A stretch of DNA of 62,252 bases, taken from Desulfovibrionales bacterium (GTDB lineage: Bacteria; Desulfobacterota; Desulfovibrionia; Desulfovibrionales; Desulfovibrionaceae). A program made the position numbers and the translations under genes. The stretch is taken from the NCBI GenBank assembly GCA_030156255.1, contig JASGMV010000016.1, forward strand, positions 1-62,252, read 5' to 3'. Positions 37,717 through 45,228 of the stretch are shown here, piece by piece; within the stretch, counting starts at the first letter, position 1; each line of letters starts with the position of its first letter. The notes under the pieces are model-generated. The model was given only the letters and a program-made list of their open reading frames with translations. It ran no database searches and was not told where the DNA came from.

Positions 37717-38905
37717 CTCTCCGGGGGGGGGAGGCCTTTTGAACGGATTGGGCGCAGCTGTTGAGTTCGTTGTCGATCTTGGTGCTGTTGCACTCCGGCG
37801 CGGGCAAGCCGAGCTTCTTCATATAATAATGCTGGCGCGTGAAGCAGCTCATTTGCTCCGGCTCCTGGTACAGGTAGTACGCCAGATTTTTTTGGCGCCG
37901 CGAAGCTAGGTGCATGAAGAATGCGATGTCCAGGTTGGACAAACCCAGTTTGTTCAAATCTCCTTTGAGCCGTTCGCAGAGGGCGTTCGCCATGGATGCG
38001 TTTGCAGCGCTGTCAAAGTCCGCCTGGGCGCTGCGCACCGTCTTATAGAGGTCGTCTCTTGTCTTTGTTTCAATAAAATCCAGGGACTTGATGTCCGGGA
38101 TCGTGGTGTAGCCGTAATTGGGCAAACCGGTGTCCGGGTTGGGGGCGAAAATGGACAAGCGGGGGTGCAGGCGGAAGATCATGTACCCGAGCATCTTGTC
38201 GTCTTCGAATTCCAGGACGCCGGGCTCGTAGAACATGGGCAAGTAGATTTCCGTGGAATAGGACGTGTCGGTCGTGAAAAAGGAGACGTCGTCTTCGATT
38301 TCGTTTTCCGTGGTCAGCGCATTGTTGACTTTTTCAGCCAATTTTTCATTCACGACTTTTACGGCCGAGCCGACCAGCTTCGCTTGGCCGTCGGCTTGTC
38401 CCGCCAAATCCAGAAGTTCGGTGATCGTTTCGACGGGGATGCGGCGGGAGTTCGAAAATTCATACCGGACGTCGACGCCCAGGCCCGGTTGAAGGCGTAT
38501 GAGCGGGGAGACGTCGACTTCCTTGACTTTGCGTGAGCACTTGTTGATGCTGGTCTTGTCGTTGGAAAAGATGAAAACAGGAATGGATTGACCCGAGCCG
38601 TCGCTGCTGTTGAACAACGCCTTGACGTAAGAACTCATGTCCGTAGACAAGAGCTGGGTCCCGGTCTCGCACAATTGCTCCAGAGACATGGGGGGAATCT
38701 TTGTATATTTTTTTTGCGCATCCGGCGGAACCCTATCGTCTTTCGCTGAGGCGTAGTCGGCTTTAATTTGAATGTAGAAATCACCAAAGTCGTTGAATTC
38801 TTTCATGCGTCGCAACGTTGCGTTGCTGATGTTCCGATAGCCCTTGAAGCTGCTACGGGCGATGTCGCCGTAGATAATTTTCCCTGAACACCCATAGGCC
38901 GTCAT
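37526..38905 (-). CDS. 5' part of a frameshifted large unknown protein, possible lipoprotein
   Basis: This frame encodes about 390 meaningful residues, starting MTAYGCSGKIIYGD. It ends, after a nine-C tract (37731-37723), in a junk Arg/Pro-rich tail. Reading eight Cs instead would join it to the frame at 36880-37716 and give about 675 residues. The in-frame codons just before the ATG (LPTLLC) plus TAYGC look like a signal peptide with a lipobox, but no start codon precedes them. The true start may therefore be damaged or mis-sequenced. No domain is recognised. It follows tadE on the same strand after 251 bases. Confidence 0.6.
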   Translation of the reverse strand: MTAYGCSGKIIYGDIARSSFKGYRNISNATLRRMKEFNDFGDFYIQIKADYASAKDDRVPPDAQKKYTKIPPMSLEQLCETGTQLLSTDMSSYVKALFNSSDGSGQSIPVFIFSNDKTSINKCSRKVKEVDVSPLIRLQPGLGVDVRYEFSNSRRIPVETITELLDLAGQADGQAKLVGSAVKVVNEKLAEKVNNALTTENEIEDDVSFFTTDTSYSTEIYLPMFYEPGVLEFEDDKMLGYMIFRLHPRLSIFAPNPDTGLPNYGYTTIPDIKSLDFIETKTRDDLYKTVRSAQADFDSAANASMANALCERLKGDLNKLGLSNLDIAFFMHLASRRQKNLAYYLYQEPEQMSCFTRQHYYMKKLGLPAPECNSTKIDNELNSCAQSVQKASPPRRDGQFVRRLPKTSVPTRPAGRRNQKPAPQGARQEPDIQQQHGIDKTQVPGVFLRPGPSSGGGGC

Positions 38906-39084
38906 GCATAATAGAGTGGGTAGGCATAGTTATATCCACTGCTTTAATTTCATGGGGCGACTCCATGGTATAGATAGTTGTATCTATTTTCAGGTATTCT
39001 TTTCCTGTGATTTCGTCAATGGGACGTGGATTTTTTCTCGTCTGAGCATCGTTTGCAGAAGAAAAACGACTGCGCCGCCTTCCG

Positions 39085-39117
39085 GACCGGACCCTGGGGA
39101 GAATCCAGGGTCCGGTC
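39085..39117 (-). terminator. strong hairpin after the tadE-tadG-tadE operon
   Basis: GACCGGACCCTGG (39085-39097) and CCAGGGTCCGGTC (39105-39117) form a perfect 13-bp stem with a seven-base loop. It begins 40 bases past the second tadE stop on the minus strand. The next T run lies about 18 bases further on, so it is terminator-like but not canonical. Confidence 0.55.
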
Positions 39118-39156
39118 GGCAAGGAGGGCGGTTGGAGGAGGGTGTCTTGGAGGGGG

Positions 39157-39663
39157 TCAGTTGCAGGGGGCCCATGGCTCGTTGACCTTGCGGTCTCTGG
39201 CCGTGAGCGTGATGGGCCCGCCAAAGATGTTGTTCATGATTCCCATGACCGGTTGGTATTGGTACGCGGCCGTGACCTCCACCGTATCGCAGGGATCGCC
39301 CGCGTCTCCGGCAAGGCATACGCCGTCGAGGTTGCGGCCGGGATAGCTGCAGACCGTGACGTCGAGGTCCGTTTCGTCCACTCCGTTCAAAATTTCGCTG
39401 ACTCTCGCCACGATGGGGCTGATGCGGTCGCCCGCCTCCGCGCCCTGGCCGGTGACGGCCACCCGTGCGCCGGCCTGGACCGCCTTGTTCAGCCTGAGCC
39501 AGTTTCCCAGCAGGTTGCCGGATTCGATGAGGCCCATCAGCAGGACGAGAAGCATCGGCAAAACGAGGGCCGCCTCCACGGCCGTGACGCCGCGGCATGA
39601 TGCGTCCCGGCGGCCCGGCGTGTGGGCCTCGGTTCGGCGGATGATTCCTAAAAGTGCGCGCAT
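39157..39663 (-). CDS. tadE: TadE-family minor pseudopilin (second copy)
   Basis: A 168-residue TadE-like protein (PF07811). A basic N-terminus is followed by the class signature CRGVTAVEAALVLPMLLVLL, with the Gly and +5 Glu of prepilin-type cleavage, and then a single hydrophobic helix and a periplasmic domain with four cysteines. It is likely processed by the CpaA peptidase encoded at 43718 and built into or around the Flp pilus. AGGAG precedes the ATG, 15 bases after the tadG stop. It is the third gene of the minus-strand pilus arm. Confidence 0.88.
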   Translation of the reverse strand: MRALLGIIRRTEAHTPGRRDASCRGVTAVEAALVLPMLLVLLMGLIESGNLLGNWLRLNKAVQAGARVAVTGQGAEAGDRISPIVARVSEILNGVDETDLDVTVCSYPGRNLDGVCLAGDAGDPCDTVEVTAAYQYQPVMGIMNNIFGGPITLTARDRKVNEPWAPCN

Positions 39664-39678
39664 GGTCGTGCTCCTAAC

Positions 39679-41004
39679 CTAGTTGAGCAGCCGCCAGCCA
39701 AGCTGCTTGCCGATGCGGCGGAAGACGTCCGGTATGTCGTCGCTGGTGGGGGCGTCGAAGTAGTGGTCGTCCGTGCCTTCGTTGCTGGAGGCCATCTGCT
39801 TCATGAGCGCCACGTCCACGGTGTCGGAGGTCCCGAACCGGATGGTGAAGATTTCGATGTCCTGGTCCTTGGCGGTCCGGGCCGCCTCCAACATGGCCTG
39901 ATTCAGGGCGCCGCCGTCCTCGCAATGGCTCGAGTCGTCGCCCATGCCGAAGTAGGCGTTGGTCCAATAATTGTTGGGTCGGTAGGACACGCCGTAGGTC
40001 CCGCCGCATTCGCCGTCCTCGGTGTCTCCGTCCGTGAGCAGGATGAGGACCTTGCGCCAGTCGTCGGGGTCGCCGCCTTCGGTGTACGGCGCTTCGGGCG
40101 TAAGAACGTTGGCGCCCCATCTGACGCCTTCGGAGATGACGGTTCCGGAGGCGCTGCCCGTGGCGGTCTGGGTGGCGATGGCGGCCAGAATCTCGGACTT
40201 GGATTCGGTGAGCGGCTGGATTCTCGGGATGCCGGAGCAGGTGTCCAGCGTGATGCGGGAGCGCAGGTAGTAGGGCAGTGCGTAGTATTCGTCCATAAAG
40301 TCTTCATGGATGCCCGTATTGAGGGAGCCGTCCGCGTTGCGGCAGCCGTCGGCCAACCCGTCCACGCTCGATCCCACGTGGACCTTGCCGCGGAAGGGCA
40401 CCAGCCCCATGCGGGTGGCGGCCCTGGAGCCGTCGGGCATGATGAGGTCGGCCAGCTCTTCGGAGGCCTCGCGGACCTTTTGGATCGGCGTTCCGCTCAT
40501 GCTGCCCGAATTGTCGATGACCAACGCGATTTCGAGGTTGTTGAATCCGGCGCAAGCGGCCGCCTTGACCGTGGGGTCGGCCATGCCGAGTACGTCCAGC
40601 AGCAGGAGAGGAACTTCCGCCTCGCCGTTCACGCACACGCTGCGGATTTCGGAGCCTTCGGACAACCCGGTGACCCTGGCCTCGGGATAGTTCCTGGCGA
40701 CCATGGCCTGGGCGGCCTGGGGAACCCGGTCGGTGCTCATGTTCGGGTCGTAGGGCAACTCGGCGCTGGCGGCCATGGCGCCGGCGTCCACCGCGTTCTG
40801 GAGCCGCGTATGGGAGACGTAGACCATCCCCAGGTCCACGGCGAGCCCGACCATGCCCATCAATACCGGCAGCATGGCCGCCACGACCACGGCCGAAAAC
40901 CCGGCGTCAGGGCATCGGCATGATGGTGCGGGCCGTGAGCTGGTACGGAGAGCCTGTCGTCGGATCCACCAACGGCGAACCCAGGAGGAACGAATGATAC
41001 GCAT
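39679..41004 (-). CDS. tadG: TadG-like pilus protein with von Willebrand A domain
   Basis: About 441 residues. An Arg-rich N-terminus leads to the TadE/G membrane helix (AAMLPVLMGMVGLAVDLG). A large vWA domain follows with the MIDAS motif DNSGS (ALVIDNSGSMSGTP) and a later LLTDGDTEDGE. Such proteins are exported pseudopilins of Tad systems. The start is uncertain: the nearest in-frame ATG at 41004 overlaps the upstream tadE by 98 bases, and no alternative start codon exists between it and the membrane helix. Position and order fit an operon with both tadE genes. Confidence 0.85.
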   Translation of the reverse strand: MRIIRSSWVRRWWIRRQALRTSSRPAPSCRCPDAGFSAVVVAAMLPVLMGMVGLAVDLGMVYVSHTRLQNAVDAGAMAASAELPYDPNMSTDRVPQAAQAMVARNYPEARVTGLSEGSEIRSVCVNGEAEVPLLLLDVLGMADPTVKAAACAGFNNLEIALVIDNSGSMSGTPIQKVREASEELADLIMPDGSRAATRMGLVPFRGKVHVGSSVDGLADGCRNADGSLNTGIHEDFMDEYYALPYYLRSRITLDTCSGIPRIQPLTESKSEILAAIATQTATGSASGTVISEGVRWGANVLTPEAPYTEGGDPDDWRKVLILLTDGDTEDGECGGTYGVSYRPNNYWTNAYFGMGDDSSHCEDGGALNQAMLEAARTAKDQDIEIFTIRFGTSDTVDVALMKQMASSNEGTDDHYFDAPTSDDIPDVFRRIGKQLGWRLLN

Positions 41005-41293
41005 AGTCCACCTCAACGGTGACGATGTTGGCCTGGTTGTCGACACTGACCGTGGTGGTGGTTTCGCTGACCGGCAAATCCGAGAGCAGATCGCTTACGA
41101 ATCCGGGTACGTCGGCGGTCTGCCCTTCGCGCATGACCAGGCGCGCGCCTTCGCGGCTCGCCTCGTACAAGTTCGAATAGGCCCGCAGCATGAAGCTTCC
41201 CTCCACCGCCAGCAGCAGCAGTGCGAGCAGCACGGGCAGGATGACCAGAAATTCCAGAGCGGCCATGCCTTGTTCGTTCTTTCTGCTGCGCAT
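40907..41293 (-). CDS. tadE: TadE-family minor pseudopilin (first copy)
   Basis: A 128-residue TadE protein. The class III prepilin-like start is EQGMAALEFLVILPVLLALL, with Gly before the cleavage site and the invariant Glu in the following helix, then a short periplasmic domain (YEASREGARLVMREGQ). It is the first gene of the minus-strand pilus arm. A good -24/-12 promoter lies about 65-80 bases upstream, so it is probably sigma-54 dependent. tadG follows with an overlapping start. Confidence 0.9.
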   Translation of the reverse strand: MRSRKNEQGMAALEFLVILPVLLALLLLAVEGSFMLRAYSNLYEASREGARLVMREGQTADVPGFVSDLLSDLPVSETTTTVSVDNQANIVTVEVDYAYHSFLLGSPLVDPTTGSPYQLTARTIMPMP

Positions 41294-41354
41294 TGCGCGT
41301 CTCCTTTTGTCGTTTCGTTACCACCCCGAACCGTTCAGGGCTTGACCAGACTTG

Positions 41355-41372
41355 AGCAGGAATCGCGCCAAA
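41355..41372 (-). promoter_or_regulatory. sigma-54 (-24/-12) promoter for tadE-tadG-tadE
   Basis: Read on the minus strand the site is TTTGGCGCGATTCCTGCT. GG (41369-41368) and GC (41357-41356) are separated by exactly ten bases, with flanking TTGGC-CG and TGCT as in the consensus TTGGCACG-N4-TTGCT; one base in each half deviates. The expected start lies near 41344, about 50 bases before the first tadE ATG. Confidence 0.65.
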
Positions 41373-41579
41373 GCGTGTTGAAGGAAAGTGCTCACGGTTA
41401 ACATGTTGTATCGCCATGATATTTTTTGAGCCGATAGGGAATGCTCTTGCTTTTGCAATCCAATTTTTATGAAAAGTAATCCATTAATCGTGGACCCTGC
41501 CCACGACCTGTGGTACAGCCCCATTGGGGCCGAAGGACGCCCCGAAAGGCTTTATCCCTTAGCAAACATTGGAGAGGCC

Positions 41580-42968
41580 ATGCCCAAGCGCATTCTGGTG
41601 GTCGACGACGAAACGGCGTTTCGCACCATGCTCGCCGAGGCCCTCGCCGAGAAGGGGTACAAGGTGGACGAGGCCGCCACGGCCGAAGAGGGTGTGGAGA
41701 TGATCCGGCCCGGGCGGTACGATCTGGTGCTGCACGACATGCAGCTGCCGGGCATGTCCGGCATCGAGGCCATCCCCCTGCTGCGCGAGCGCGATCCTCT
41801 GGTGGACGTCATCGTCATGACCGGGCACTCCACCCGCGACTCCGCGCTCAAGGCCATGCAGCAAGGGGCCTACGACTACTTCACCAAGCCCTTCAGCCTG
41901 AAGGAAATGGAGATTGTCATTCGGCGGGTCATGGAGAAGCGCCGTCTTCAGCTGGAGGTGGACAATCTCAAGCAGGCCATCCAGGGCCAGGGGCTGGGTC
42001 GGCGCATCATCGGGGACAGCGAGGCCATGCGCCAGGTCAAGCGCATGGTGCAGCGCGTGGCGACCTTGGAGACCGGCGTCCTCATCACCGGGGAAACCGG
42101 CACGGGCAAGGAGCTCATCGCGGACACCATCCACGCCCTGAGCCGGCGGGCGGAAAAGCCGTTCATCAAGCTCAATTGCGCTGCCATCCCCGAAAGCCTG
42201 CTGGAGAGCGAGTTGTTCGGGCACGAGAAGGGCGCTTTCACCGGCGCTTCGAGCGTCAAGCGGGGCAAGTTCGAACTGGCCGAAGGCGGTTCCATTTTAT
42301 TGGATGAGATCGGGGACATGCCGTTGCACCTGCAGCCCAAGCTGCTGCGCGCCGTGGAGCAGAAGCAGGTGGAGCGCGTGGGCGGGGCCAAGCCAGTGAG
42401 CTTCGACGTGCGCATCATCGCGGCCACCAACCAGGATCTGCACCAGCGGGTCGCGGACGGCGAATTCCGCAGCGACCTCTACTACCGGCTCAACGTGGCC
42501 TCCATTGAACTGCCGCCGCTTCGGGAGCGCAAGGACGACATTCCCCTGCTGGCCGGACTTTTTCTGCGCCAGATCAACCTGCGCCTGGGAACGGACCTTG
42601 CCTCGGTCTCGTCCCAGGCCATGGACCTGCTTTTCAACTACGACTGGCCGGGCAACGTTCGGCAGTTCGCCAACGCGCTGGAGCGCGCCGCCATCTTTTG
42701 CGAAGGGCCGAGCGTCGCCTTCGCGGACATCGAGCGGGCTTTTCGCAAAGGCCCTCCCTCGTCCGCTCCCGTTGTTCCCGCGGCGCCGCAGGACCTCCCG
42801 AACGTCCCCTTGAAGCAGGCCGTGAACGACTACGAGAAGGCCCTCATCCGCTCCGCCCTGGAGCGCACGGCCGGCGTCCAGACCGAGGCCGCCGCCCTGC
42901 TGGGGATCAGTCCCAAGAATCTTTGGAACAAGCTCAAAAAGCACGGCCTCGACTCCGCAGCTTTCTGA
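41580..42968 (+). CDS. NtrC-family sigma-54 response regulator controlling the Tad pilus
   Basis: A 462-residue regulator. The receiver spans about 4-118 with phospho-acceptor Asp53 (LVLHDMQLPGMSG). The AAA+ domain has Walker A GETGTGKE at 171-178, an intact GAFTGA at 218-223 and SILLDEIGDMP. The C-terminus is a Fis-type helix-turn-helix (TEAAALLGISPKNLWNKL). All residues for activating sigma-54 are present. It lies between two -24/-12 promoters, one for the minus-strand tadE unit and one for flp, so it is the likely activator of both. No sensor kinase is adjacent. GGAGAGG precedes the ATG at 41580. Confidence 0.94.
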   Translation: MPKRILVVDDETAFRTMLAEALAEKGYKVDEAATAEEGVEMIRPGRYDLVLHDMQLPGMSGIEAIPLLRERDPLVDVIVMTGHSTRDSALKAMQQGAYDYFTKPFSLKEMEIVIRRVMEKRRLQLEVDNLKQAIQGQGLGRRIIGDSEAMRQVKRMVQRVATLETGVLITGETGTGKELIADTIHALSRRAEKPFIKLNCAAIPESLLESELFGHEKGAFTGASSVKRGKFELAEGGSILLDEIGDMPLHLQPKLLRAVEQKQVERVGGAKPVSFDVRIIAATNQDLHQRVADGEFRSDLYYRLNVASIELPPLRERKDDIPLLAGLFLRQINLRLGTDLASVSSQAMDLLFNYDWPGNVRQFANALERAAIFCEGPSVAFADIERAFRKGPPSSAPVVPAAPQDLPNVPLKQAVNDYEKALIRSALERTAGVQTEAAALLGISPKNLWNKLKKHGLDSAAF

Positions 42969-43383
42969 CGCCGTCCCCCGCGCGCCTCGCCGGACCCCGC
43001 TCCGCCTCGATCCGGGCGGACACCGGCGCATCCTTCTATTATATGATCCGTAATTGGATGATATCTCCATTTGTGGCTTTGCCGTCCATGTTTTGTGGAT
43101 CGATCCAGTTTTTGTGATCTATTTGATATTATTGTATTTTCATAAATATTTCCAAGAAACGTCTATTGGGCTGGCGTTGGCTCCATGGATAACCTCCATC
43201 AATCGCCACCTTCTTCCAGGGGTGGATAAGTTTTATACTATTATATTTCAATATGTTGAATTGAGTATGCCCCTTTTTTCTCTCGTTTGGCACGCGGGTT
43301 GCTTAAGTGATCGCAAAGGCGAGAGGCAAGGAAGCGCAAACCGCGCATAAGAGAAAAAACAAATTTTTGAAAGGAGAAGGATC
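42969..43383. other. AT-rich regulatory gap upstream of flp
   Basis: 415 bases without a gene, AT-rich from about 43030. It contains a perfect 12-bp palindrome TGGATCGATCCA at 43096-43107, about 190 bases upstream of the sigma-54 promoter at 43287. That is a plausible distance for an enhancer site, but only one copy was found. No other signal is supported. Confidence 0.45.
43287..43303 (+). promoter_or_regulatory. sigma-54 (-24/-12) promoter for flp
   Basis: TTGGCACGCGGGTTGCT matches the consensus TTGGCACG-N4-TTGCT at every defined position. GG (43289-43290) and GC (43301-43302) are ten bases apart. Transcription should begin near 43313, about 70 bases before the pilin ATG. The NtrC-type activator gene lies immediately upstream. 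Confidence 0.88.
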
Positions 43384-43551
43384 ATGCTGAAGAAGTTTGC
43401 TCGCTTGTTCCGTGACGAGGAAGGCATCAGCGCTATCGAGTACGCCGTCATCGGCGCCGCCGTTCTGGGCGTCATTACCGCCGGGGCTGCGCTGCTCACC
43501 CCGCGGATCACGACCGGCTTCCAATCGATGGCCGATCAACTGCCGCAGTAG
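43384..43551 (+). CDS. flp: Flp-type pilin
   Basis: A 55-residue pilin precursor, the major subunit of the Tad pilus. A short basic leader (MLKKFARLFRDEEG) ends at the cleavage site and is followed by ISAIEYAVIGAAVLGVITAG, the Flp motif with Glu-Tyr at +4/+5 and a hydrophobic helix. Length and motif are typical. GGAGAAGG precedes the ATG. It is transcribed from a near-perfect sigma-54 promoter and followed by a 9-bp GC stem that probably sets high pilin expression apart from the assembly genes. CpaA, encoded next, should process it. Confidence 0.93.
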   Translation: MLKKFARLFRDEEGISAIEYAVIGAAVLGVITAGAALLTPRITTGFQSMADQLPQ

Positions 43552-43585
43552 CAAAACCGTAGGCGAAAGGGCTTTCGCAACTCAG

Positions 43586-43615
43586 GGCGCGGCCCCCGTA
43601 CCGGGCGGCCGCGCC
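43586..43615 (+). terminator. GC-rich stem after flp, likely partial terminator
   Basis: GGCGCGGCC (43586-43594) pairs perfectly with GGCCGCGCC (43607-43615) across a 12-base loop and is followed by TTGTC. With few Ts it should terminate only part of the transcripts. That fits abundant pilin mRNA with read-through into cpaA. Confidence 0.55.
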
Positions 43616-43717
43616 TTGTCATCTTCAGAGATAGTCATAAATAAAAAATTATTGCCATATAAGAAATTACCCGTAACCAAGGCCTTGACGAAGCTACACC
43701 AAGCAAGGGGCGAACAC

Positions 43718-44260
43718 ATGGACATCGTCATACTACCCACCTTGGGCGCCGCGCTCACAGCGGCCTGCGTCACCGACCTGACGTCGCAGCGCATTCCCAA
43801 TGTGCTGACCTATCCGTTGATGCTGGTCGGGTTGGCCTACCACGCGGCGCTTTACGGCGTGACGGGGCTTGGCTTCTCCGCGGCCGGTCTTGGCGCCGGG
43901 TTCGCTTTGCTGCTTTTGCAGTTCATGCTCGGATTCGTCGGCGCCGGCGACGTCAAGCTGCTGGCCGCCGTGGGCGCCTGGCTCGGGTGGCAGGGCGTGT
44001 TGACGGCTTTCGTCTTCACCACCCTGCTCGGCGGCGTGTACGGGCTGGTGGTTCTCGCCTTCCACAAAGGCGCCTTGCGCCGCATGGCCGCCTCCCTGTG
44101 GACGGCTTTGCGGGTTCTGCCCCTGACCAAAAGATTTTCCTACGCCCCGGTCTTGGACGGCGAAAAGCTGCCGCAGCTTTGCTACGCCGTGGCCATCGCC
44201 GCGGGAACGTTTTCGGCCCTGGTTTACCGCTCTTTGACGGGCGGCTGGCTGCTCAATTAG
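43718..44260 (+). CDS. cpaA: prepilin peptidase CpaA/TadV
   Basis: A 180-residue integral membrane aspartic peptidase of the short CpaA/TadV type. The two catalytic aspartates are in VTDLTSQRIPN (Asp16) and GAGDVKLLAA (the GxGD motif). About six hydrophobic segments are visible. It removes the leader of Flp and of the TadE/TadG pseudopilins. The ATG at 43718 begins directly before the first helix. It starts a nine-gene assembly operon and lies 16 bases before cpaB. Confidence 0.92.
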   Translation: MDIVILPTLGAALTAACVTDLTSQRIPNVLTYPLMLVGLAYHAALYGVTGLGFSAAGLGAGFALLLLQFMLGFVGAGDVKLLAAVGAWLGWQGVLTAFVFTTLLGGVYGLVVLAFHKGALRRMAASLWTALRVLPLTKRFSYAPVLDGEKLPQLCYAVAIAAGTFSALVYRSLTGGWLLN

Positions 44261-44276
44261 CGATAGGAGGCGAACC

Positions 44277-45224
44277 ATGAGTCGTGGCGTGAAGATGGCC
44301 CTGCAGCTCGGCTTGGCCCTGTCCGTGGCCTTGGTCGCCGGGGTTTTCATTTTTCGGTGGATGAACGTCAAAAGCGCCCAGGCGGTTCGGGTCTCCCAGG
44401 CCAACGCCGCGGCCACGGTGCGGATCGCAGTGGCCGTCAAGGCGTTGCCCCGAGGGACCAAAATCCAGGGTGGGGACGTCGCGCTCAAGCCGTTTCTAAA
44501 GGAGAGCCTGCCCGAAGGCGGCTTCCAGGACGCAGGCCCTCTCAAGGACCGCATTCTGCTGGTCGATCTCGGACCCAACGAACCCGTGACCGAGGCCAAG
44601 CTGGCGCCGGAAGGCGCGGCCTCTCTGGGCGTGGCCGGCATGATTCATCCGGGCAAGCGGGCCATGGCCGTGCGCGGCAACGAGGTGCTGGGCCTGGGCG
44701 GTTTCGTCCATCCCGGCGACCGCGTGGACGTGCTGGTCACCCTGGACGGCGTCGGGACGCAGCGCAATCCCAAGACCAAGCTCGTGTTGGAGAATATTCC
44801 GGTGCTGGCCACGGGAACCGAGCTTTCCCCCAGTCGGGACGGCGACAAGCCTTCGCCCGTGGACATCTACACCCTGGAGGTTTCGCCGGACGAGAGCGAG
44901 ATTCTGGCCCTGGCCGCCACCAAGGGGTCGCTTCATTTCGCTCTGCGCGGCGACGGCGACGGCGCGAGCGTGCTGACCACGGGCAAGGACGCCAAGGCCG
45001 CGCTGTCCGCGCTGCTGGCCGACAGCGACCCCTCGCCCGGCGCCCGCGTCCGGCGCAAGCCCAAGCCCACGGTGGAGCTGATTACCGGCGCCACGCGCAC
45101 CACCATCACGTTCGGCCGGCGATCGAGCGTTTCCGCGCCCAAGGCGAAGGCGGCCCCGTCCCCGTCCCCGCTCCCTCCGGTCAAGGGCGCTTCCCTGGCC
45201 CTGGGCGAACTCAAGGAGAAGTAA
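44277..45224 (+). CDS. cpaB: Flp pilus assembly protein CpaB/RcpC
   Basis: A 315-residue periplasmic protein anchored by an N-terminal helix (LALSVALVAGVFIF). A SAF domain follows (VAVKALPRGTKIQGGDVALK, with GMIHPGKRAMAV and HPGDRVDVLVTL), as in all CpaB/RcpC proteins. It is thought to stabilise or gate the secretin. The C-terminal 70 residues are a Pro/Lys-rich linker. GGAGG precedes the ATG. It lies between cpaA and cpaC in the Tad operon. Confidence 0.93.
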   Translation: MSRGVKMALQLGLALSVALVAGVFIFRWMNVKSAQAVRVSQANAAATVRIAVAVKALPRGTKIQGGDVALKPFLKESLPEGGFQDAGPLKDRILLVDLGPNEPVTEAKLAPEGAASLGVAGMIHPGKRAMAVRGNEVLGLGGFVHPGDRVDVLVTLDGVGTQRNPKTKLVLENIPVLATGTELSPSRDGDKPSPVDIYTLEVSPDESEILALAATKGSLHFALRGDGDGASVLTTGKDAKAALSALLADSDPSPGARVRRKPKPTVELITGATRTTITFGRRSSVSAPKAKAAPSPSPLPPVKGASLALGELKEK

Positions 45225-45228
45225 CGCC

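Noticed and set aside
38853-39224. A 123-codon minus-strand frame upstream of the broken gene
   Set aside because: The N-terminal half is Pro/Arg/Ser-rich shadow sequence of tadE and it has no motif.
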